64,000 nt of DNA from SIG598 sp045605025 (GTDB lineage: Bacteria > Bacillota > Clostridia > Oscillospirales > Acutalibacteraceae), in assembly GCA_045605025.1 (NCBI GenBank), contig JAZUPE010000113.1, positions 1-64,000 on the forward strand, read 5' to 3'. The translations under genes and the position numbers were made by a program. This document shows, piece after piece, positions 59,512 through 64,000 of this stretch. How positions within the stretch are numbered: position 1 is the first letter of the stretch; every line of letters begins with the position of its first letter. The notes under the pieces were generated by a model that was not told the DNA's origin, did not search any database, and saw nothing but the letters and a program-made list of their open reading frames with translations.

Positions 59512-61197
59512 TCAGCGCAGCTTCATGGATTCCATGAACTCGTTGAGAGCGGTTCTGGTCTTGTTAATTTCCTCGGGCTTGCCTCTGTGCAGGGCGCCCT
59601 CAAAGGCGGAAATGAGCCGGTCGAGGTGGGTGCGCACGTCGCCGGTGGCCTGCTCGTATGCCTGCTCGGCAAGATAGAGCGCCAGCTTGTTTTCCTCCTG
59701 CTCACGGGGGCTGATCTTGAGGTAATTCAGCTCCTCCATGCGCTTCTTTGCCTCCTCCTCGGTCATCTGGTTGCCATCTCCGCGGATAATGATGACCTTG
59801 GAAAAGCCGGTGGAGCGCACCAGTACCTTGACCTCCAGCAGGGAGTTGATGTCATAGGTGTAGGTAACGTCCACGGACTGCTCGCCGCGGGGTCCGGGAG
59901 GAACAGGCACACACACCTCGCCCAGATAAAGATTGTTTCTGGCAAGGCGGCTCTCACCCTGCAGAATCTGCACGCGCACCTGCGACTGGTTGTCGCTGGC
60001 GGTGTAGAAGGTCTGGGTGCGGCTTACGGGAATGACCGTGTTGCGCTCGATGATGGGCTGATAATGTCCGGCTTCCTCGAAGAAACCGTTGTGGGAAACC
60101 ACGTCGGTGCCCAGGGTAAAGGGACACACGTCGGTGAGAATGACTTCCTTGATGCCCTCTGCACGCTGCTTGATGCCGCACTGCAGAGCGGCACCCACGG
60201 CAACCACTTCGTCGGGATTGACGTTGCCCTGAGGAATGCGTCCGAACATACGGGCAGCCAGCTTGCGGACAACATTCGCCTTGGTCGCGCCGCCCACCAG
60301 AACGATCTGGTCGATGTCGGAGGCGCGGATGCCGGCGTCCTTGAGACTGCGCTCCACCGGCTGACGCAGACGGTCAAACAGCGGCTCGCAGGCTTCCTCG
60401 AAGTCCTTGACCTCGATTTTGAAGCTCTTTTTCTTGCCGCCCACGGTGCTTTCCATCACGATGCTGCCGGTCTGGGGCATGTTGCGCTTGCACTGCTCGG
60501 CGGCTTCACGCAGCTGAGCCAGTTCCTCATAAGTCATGGTCAGGACATCCAGTCCGCACTTTTTGCAGAACATCTCCTGTACCACATCGGTGAAATCCTC
60601 ACCGCCGAGGAAGTTATCGCCGGCGATGGAACGCACCTCGATGATTTTGCCGGTGCGCTCGAGGATGGAAACGTCAAAGGTGCCGCCGCCAAGGTCGAAC
60701 ACAAGATAGCGGGAACGGTCACGGCTGTCCAGCAGACCGTGGGAGATGGCGGCAGCGGTGGGCTCGTTGATGATGCGCTCAACGTGCAGACCGGCCAGCT
60801 CGCCGGCCAGCTTGGTGGCCTTGCGCTGCTTGTCGTTGAAGTAGGCAGGCACGCTGATGATGGCCTCGGTTACCGGCTGTTTGAGATAGTATTCGGCGTC
60901 CTCCTTGAGCGAACGAAGCACAAAGGAGGACAGCTCTTCGGCGGAAAACTTATTGCCGTTGAGAACAAATTCGCGGTCGGTGCCCATGCTGCGCTTGAAA
61001 ACCGACGCGGCGGAAAGGGGGTGGCGCAGACTGCGTGCCAGCGCCGTTTTGCCCACCAGAACAGTGCCGTCGTCATCCACGCTGACCACCGACGGGGTGA
61101 GATTCTCACCCAGACGGTTGGGGATGACACGGGCCTGCTTGCCGTCGTAATAGGCGACCAGGCTGTTGGTGGTTCCAAGATCAATTCCTACAATCAT
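59512..61197 (-). CDS. Hsp70-family chaperone (HscC/DnaK paralogue)
   Basis: 561 residues. GIDLGTTNSLVAYYDG, IINEPTAAAISHGLLD, FDLGGGTFDVSILER and IVLVGGATKANVV are the four ATPase signatures; the substrate domain follows (about 355-480). The C-terminal lid is short (DnaK is about 610-640 residues), as in HscC-type paralogues. No grpE or dnaJ gene is adjacent. Instead the start codon overlaps the stop of a large TPR gene (ATGA), so the two are translationally coupled and probably work together on a dedicated client set. Confidence 0.92.
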   Translation of the reverse strand: MIVGIDLGTTNSLVAYYDGKQARVIPNRLGENLTPSVVSVDDDGTVLVGKTALARSLRHPLSAASVFKRSMGTDREFVLNGNKFSAEELSSFVLRSLKEDAEYYLKQPVTEAIISVPAYFNDKQRKATKLAGELAGLHVERIINEPTAAAISHGLLDSRDRSRYLVFDLGGGTFDVSILERTGKIIEVRSIAGDNFLGGEDFTDVVQEMFCKKCGLDVLTMTYEELAQLREAAEQCKRNMPQTGSIVMESTVGGKKKSFKIEVKDFEEACEPLFDRLRQPVERSLKDAGIRASDIDQIVLVGGATKANVVRKLAARMFGRIPQGNVNPDEVVAVGAALQCGIKQRAEGIKEVILTDVCPFTLGTDVVSHNGFFEEAGHYQPIIERNTVIPVSRTQTFYTASDNQSQVRVQILQGESRLARNNLYLGEVCVPVPPGPRGEQSVDVTYTYDINSLLEVKVLVRSTGFSKVIIIRGDGNQMTEEEAKKRMEELNYLKISPREQEENKLALYLAEQAYEQATGDVRTHLDRLISAFEGALHRGKPEEINKTRTALNEFMESMKLR

Positions 61198-64000
61198 TTT
61201 ATCTTACGTTCCTTTTTGAGTTGTTTTACAAGATTGGTGAAGTCTGTTTCGTCGGCCACAAATTCCGCTGCTTCGCGGCAGGTCTGCGCGGCCTCCTCAT
61301 ACATTTCCTTGTCCATGTAATAATTCATAAGCGCCAGATAGGCATCTTTGCAGCGGCGGTAGCGGCAGGTGTCGCACATGGGCGCGGTCATGGCCTTGTC
61401 GATATAGGGCTTTGCCTTGTCCGGCTCGCCGGCGGCAAGATGGATAAGAGCCATCTTGGTCAGATACAGTGCCACGCGCCAGCCGTGATTGCGCATTTCC
61501 TCGGTCTGCTCAAAGGCGGTTCTGGTCATGGCCTCGGCGTCAGCCTTTCTGCCGAATTCACGCAGCAGACGGATATAGTTGTCCATCAGATCGGTGCGCT
61601 CGGGGTCGATATACAGCGCCTGACGGTACAGCTCCATGGCTTTCTGACGCTTTTTGCGGTCGGTGCGGTCGTTGTAGTAGTGGGCGAGGTGACCGAACTT
61701 CTTGGCGCCGTCTTCCATCTTATTCATATACCTGAGGAAGTCCCTGTCTCTGCCCTGATAGCGGCGGAAGTCAGCCTTCATCATGAGATAGGGCTCGTCC
61801 AGCTTGCCCTGCTTGTGATACTGATCCAGCAGCCGCTCACCCTCGGCAAACCGGCCGCTTTCCATGTACAGCTCAACTTCCCTGCGCAGTTCGTCCTCGT
61901 CGTCGTACAGTTCGTAGTTTTTGTGGTAGACCTCCATGGCCTCGTCGTAGCGACCCATACGGGAAAGGGTACGTGCCAGCCATGTGCGGTAGATTCTGTG
62001 GCGCTTTTCCTGCTCCAGCTCGTCGTTCATGCGCACGCATTCCTGCTGCAGCGGCAGGGAAAGATCGAAGTCGTAGGCTTCCTTCTCTGCGTTCCAGCGG
62101 CGCTCATACATCAGACCGAGGTTGGCTCTGGGACGGATGCGTTCGGGCTCGATTTCCACCGCCTTGCGGTAGTGGATCTCCGCCTCGTCATAACGCTCAA
62201 GATACATCAGACAGATGCCCAGCACTTCCTGCACCCATGCAGAATCGCGGATCTGCTCCTGCTGGAGATAATGCTCCACCGCCTCGGCATAGTTGTCGAG
62301 ATAATAGTGTGCGTCGGCTATGCGCAGGTGGGCGTACTGATTGCGGGGGAAATATTCAAGAGTCCTGAGATTGTGGTCGATGATGCTCTGATGATCTCTC
62401 TTGCGGTGGAGAACAAAGCTCTTGAGCTCCAGCAGGGGAAGGTGATCGTCCTTGAGGGCAAGACCTTTCTCCACCTTGATGAGCACCTCGTCGGGGTCGC
62501 GCTCGAAGTCGTCCTCGATGTCAGCGGCGTGGTGATATATTTCATGGATAAAGTCTGTACCATGCTCCTCGGGGTCGCTTTCGTACAGTTCAAGAAGTTC
62601 GTTGTAGACCTTGAGGGCTTCTTCCTTTTTGCCTGCGCCGTGGTCTATGCGGGCGTAGAGATAACGAAGGGGAAGTCCTCCTTTGTCCACGCCATTCTCC
62701 TCAAGGAAGGTGATAAGCTCCCGCAGGGCATCCCATTCCTCAAAGTCGCACAGGATGCGTCCGCGGTACATATAGGCCTGCATGGTGCGGGCGTGTTCGA
62801 CGGCCTCGCCAAAGCTGTGGTAGGCGGCAACTCTGTCACCCTGCTCATACTGCTCGTAGGCAAGCGCGAAGCAGTTGCTGTAATTGGGCTCCATCCGGAC
62901 CAGCTTTTCGGCAATTTCCACCGCCTTGTCAAAATCTCTGCGCTGGTGATAGATGCGGCGGCGCAGGTCCAGGGGTTCGGTGGATTCGGGGTCGGCGTTT
63001 TCGGCGGCGATGGTTTTTTCCATAGCCTCGTCATAGCGGTTCAGACTGTAAAGAGCGATGGCCTGCAGGGAAAGAATCTCGCTGGTCTTGCCCTTGCGCT
63101 TCTTTTCCTTCTCGGTTTCACCTTCGGGAAGCTCTTTTACGATGGCTTCCCACTCGGTTGCGTGGGCAAGAGAGGTTTCCCACTCCTCGCAGTTGAGGTA
63201 CAGCTTGGTGGAGAGATTTTCCAGGTCGGCACGCTGGGCGATGTTGGCAGGAACGGCATCTGCCAGCAGCGCTTTTGCCTTGTCGTGCTCCTTGCGCTGC
63301 AGACAGCTCCATGCGTAATCAAGGCGCAGCTCGAAGTTGTCCGGCTGCTCCTGAATCTGCTGCTCATACTTTGCGGAGAGCTTGTCGTTGATGGAGTCGA
63401 TGCGTGCGCGCACGTCGTCGTCATAGGGAATGTGCTGGTGCAGAGAGAGGAAGGCTTCCTTGGCCTCCTCCAGACGGTCCAGAGCCAGCAGACATTCGCC
63501 CTTGCCCCAGAGTCCCTGATAGTTTCCGGGAGTGGAGGAGAGCAGGAATTCATAATCAGCCAGCGCGGCTTCGTAATCCTTGAGAATGTGGCGGGTGAAT
63601 TCGCCATGCTGCTGGCGGATGCCCCGGTCGTTGGGGTATTGCTCGGCCAGCTCGTTGATTATCTCAACAGCGCGTTCGTTGTCGCTCTTTGCCCCTGCCA
63701 GTTCCGCCTCTGCCAGACGGATATAGGGATGCTCAAAGCCGGTGGCTTTCATATCCTCGATAGTGGCGGCGCAGGCGTCGAAATTGCCCGAACGGCGCTC
63801 GTCACGGGCCTTGTAATAAAGCTTGATGAAAGCGTCGGGATTGCCGGTGGTGCCCTCGGCGAACAGATCGTAGGGCACGGTGGGATATCCGTCGGCTCCA
63901 AGGATAACGGCGTTGTCTATGTACGCCTTGGGGAATATCTCGCACAGAGCGTCGTAGTTTTCTCTGATGGAGAAAGTGTCGATGATAAGCTTCCAGACCT
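61194..64000 (-). CDS. Large TPR-repeat protein, 5' end beyond the window
   Basis: At least 934 residues are visible; the frame stays open to the window edge (reading VWKLIIDTFSIRENYDALCE before VPYDLFAEGTTGNPD), so no start can be assigned. A GTG at 63878 is internal to homologous-looking sequence. Nearly all of it is helical TPR-type repeats (for example AEQYPNDRGIRQQHGEF, YLERYDEAEIHYRKAVEIEP and MELYRQALYIDPERTD), rich in charged residues and without membrane segments. Proteins of this layout encoded next to Hsp70 paralogues often have an N-terminal J-domain; if so here, it lies outside the window. It would select clients or stimulate the Hsp70 ATPase. Confidence 0.82.
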   Translation of the reverse strand, partial: VWKLIIDTFSIRENYDALCEIFPKAYIDNAVILGADGYPTVPYDLFAEGTTGNPDAFIKLYYKARDERRSGNFDACAATIEDMKATGFEHPYIRLAEAELAGAKSDNERAVEIINELAEQYPNDRGIRQQHGEFTRHILKDYEAALADYEFLLSSTPGNYQGLWGKGECLLALDRLEEAKEAFLSLHQHIPYDDDVRARIDSINDKLSAKYEQQIQEQPDNFELRLDYAWSCLQRKEHDKAKALLADAVPANIAQRADLENLSTKLYLNCEEWETSLAHATEWEAIVKELPEGETEKEKKRKGKTSEILSLQAIALYSLNRYDEAMEKTIAAENADPESTEPLDLRRRIYHQRRDFDKAVEIAEKLVRMEPNYSNCFALAYEQYEQGDRVAAYHSFGEAVEHARTMQAYMYRGRILCDFEEWDALRELITFLEENGVDKGGLPLRYLYARIDHGAGKKEEALKVYNELLELYESDPEEHGTDFIHEIYHHAADIEDDFERDPDEVLIKVEKGLALKDDHLPLLELKSFVLHRKRDHQSIIDHNLRTLEYFPRNQYAHLRIADAHYYLDNYAEAVEHYLQQEQIRDSAWVQEVLGICLMYLERYDEAEIHYRKAVEIEPERIRPRANLGLMYERRWNAEKEAYDFDLSLPLQQECVRMNDELEQEKRHRIYRTWLARTLSRMGRYDEAMEVYHKNYELYDDEDELRREVELYMESGRFAEGERLLDQYHKQGKLDEPYLMMKADFRRYQGRDRDFLRYMNKMEDGAKKFGHLAHYYNDRTDRKKRQKAMELYRQALYIDPERTDLMDNYIRLLREFGRKADAEAMTRTAFEQTEEMRNHGWRVALYLTKMALIHLAAGEPDKAKPYIDKAMTAPMCDTCRYRRCKDAYLALMNYYMDKEMYEEAAQTCREAAEFVADETDFTNLVKQLKKERKIK

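Overview
The window looks like the chromosome of an anaerobic, gut-type Clostridia bacterium, probably Oscillospiraceae/Ruminococcaceae-like. The evidence is a SpoVT sporulation regulator, a SpoVB/MurJ-type flippase, a CotH kinase protein, a protein ending in three CWB2 cell-wall-binding repeats, strong AGGAGG ribosome binding sites and TTGACA/TATAAT promoters. Most of the window is GC-rich with strongly biased codons. Positions 250-14,500 are visibly more AT-rich, which suggests acquired DNA. No rRNA, tRNA or CRISPR array was seen.

Region 1 (1-18,340) is a minus-strand polysaccharide locus. It reads from a promoter near 18,320 through rmlA-rmlC-rmlB-rmlD (dTDP-L-rhamnose synthesis) into an Alg14/Alg13-like glycosyltransferase pair, a TupA-like ATP-grasp protein, a GT4 enzyme, a hexapeptide acetyltransferase, two GT2 rhamnosyltransferase-like enzymes, a Wzy-like polymerase, another GT4-like enzyme, a pyruvyltransferase-family protein, a Wzx flippase, an FrhB-like protein with a separate ferredoxin, an LCP attachment protein carrying a one-base frameshift, and an initiating sugar-phosphate transferase. 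The locus ends against the end of an IS3-family-like element at the window edge. Together these genes would make, export and attach a rhamnose-containing, probably pyruvylated surface glycan. A decayed, gene-poor stretch (18,340-19,690) follows.

Region 2 (19,690-33,110) is mixed core and accessory DNA: spoVT (its ribosome binding site lies in a hairpin), a VanY-like carboxypeptidase, argS, a Nudix hydrolase, folP, a GDSL esterase, a GNAT acetyltransferase, two small unknown genes (one apparently without a normal start codon), an aldolase-type PLP enzyme, a MATE transporter and a CotH lipoprotein.

Region 3 (33,300-46,520) is the most unusual part. It is a secreted/surface cassette: a 1575-residue beta-helix adhesin, a membrane protein with an acidic 18-bp-repeat region, a small abundant-looking secreted protein, a second membrane protein paralogous to the first, and a membrane-anchored repeat protein. 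These share modules: a C-terminal 'VTVPL...NNS...ITYT' domain, a TNVDIL(V/I) motif, and an ectodomain marked by GK(S/T)PEEIQA and IVEEGMFNVSI. I infer a co-assembling surface structure. A separately promoted 1177-residue CWB2 protein follows.

Region 4 (46,590-64,000) holds a CarD-like regulator, a macro-domain/vWA pair, a SpoVB-like flippase, a zinc-binding lipoprotein behind a Zur-like box, a SAM methyltransferase, an SPL-family radical SAM protein, a membrane-tethered GH5 cellulase-like enzyme with a split catalytic domain, a PadR/alpha-beta-hydrolase operon behind a perfect palindrome, two structured small-RNA candidates, a small membrane protein, and an Hsp70 paralogue translationally coupled to a large TPR protein that runs off the window.
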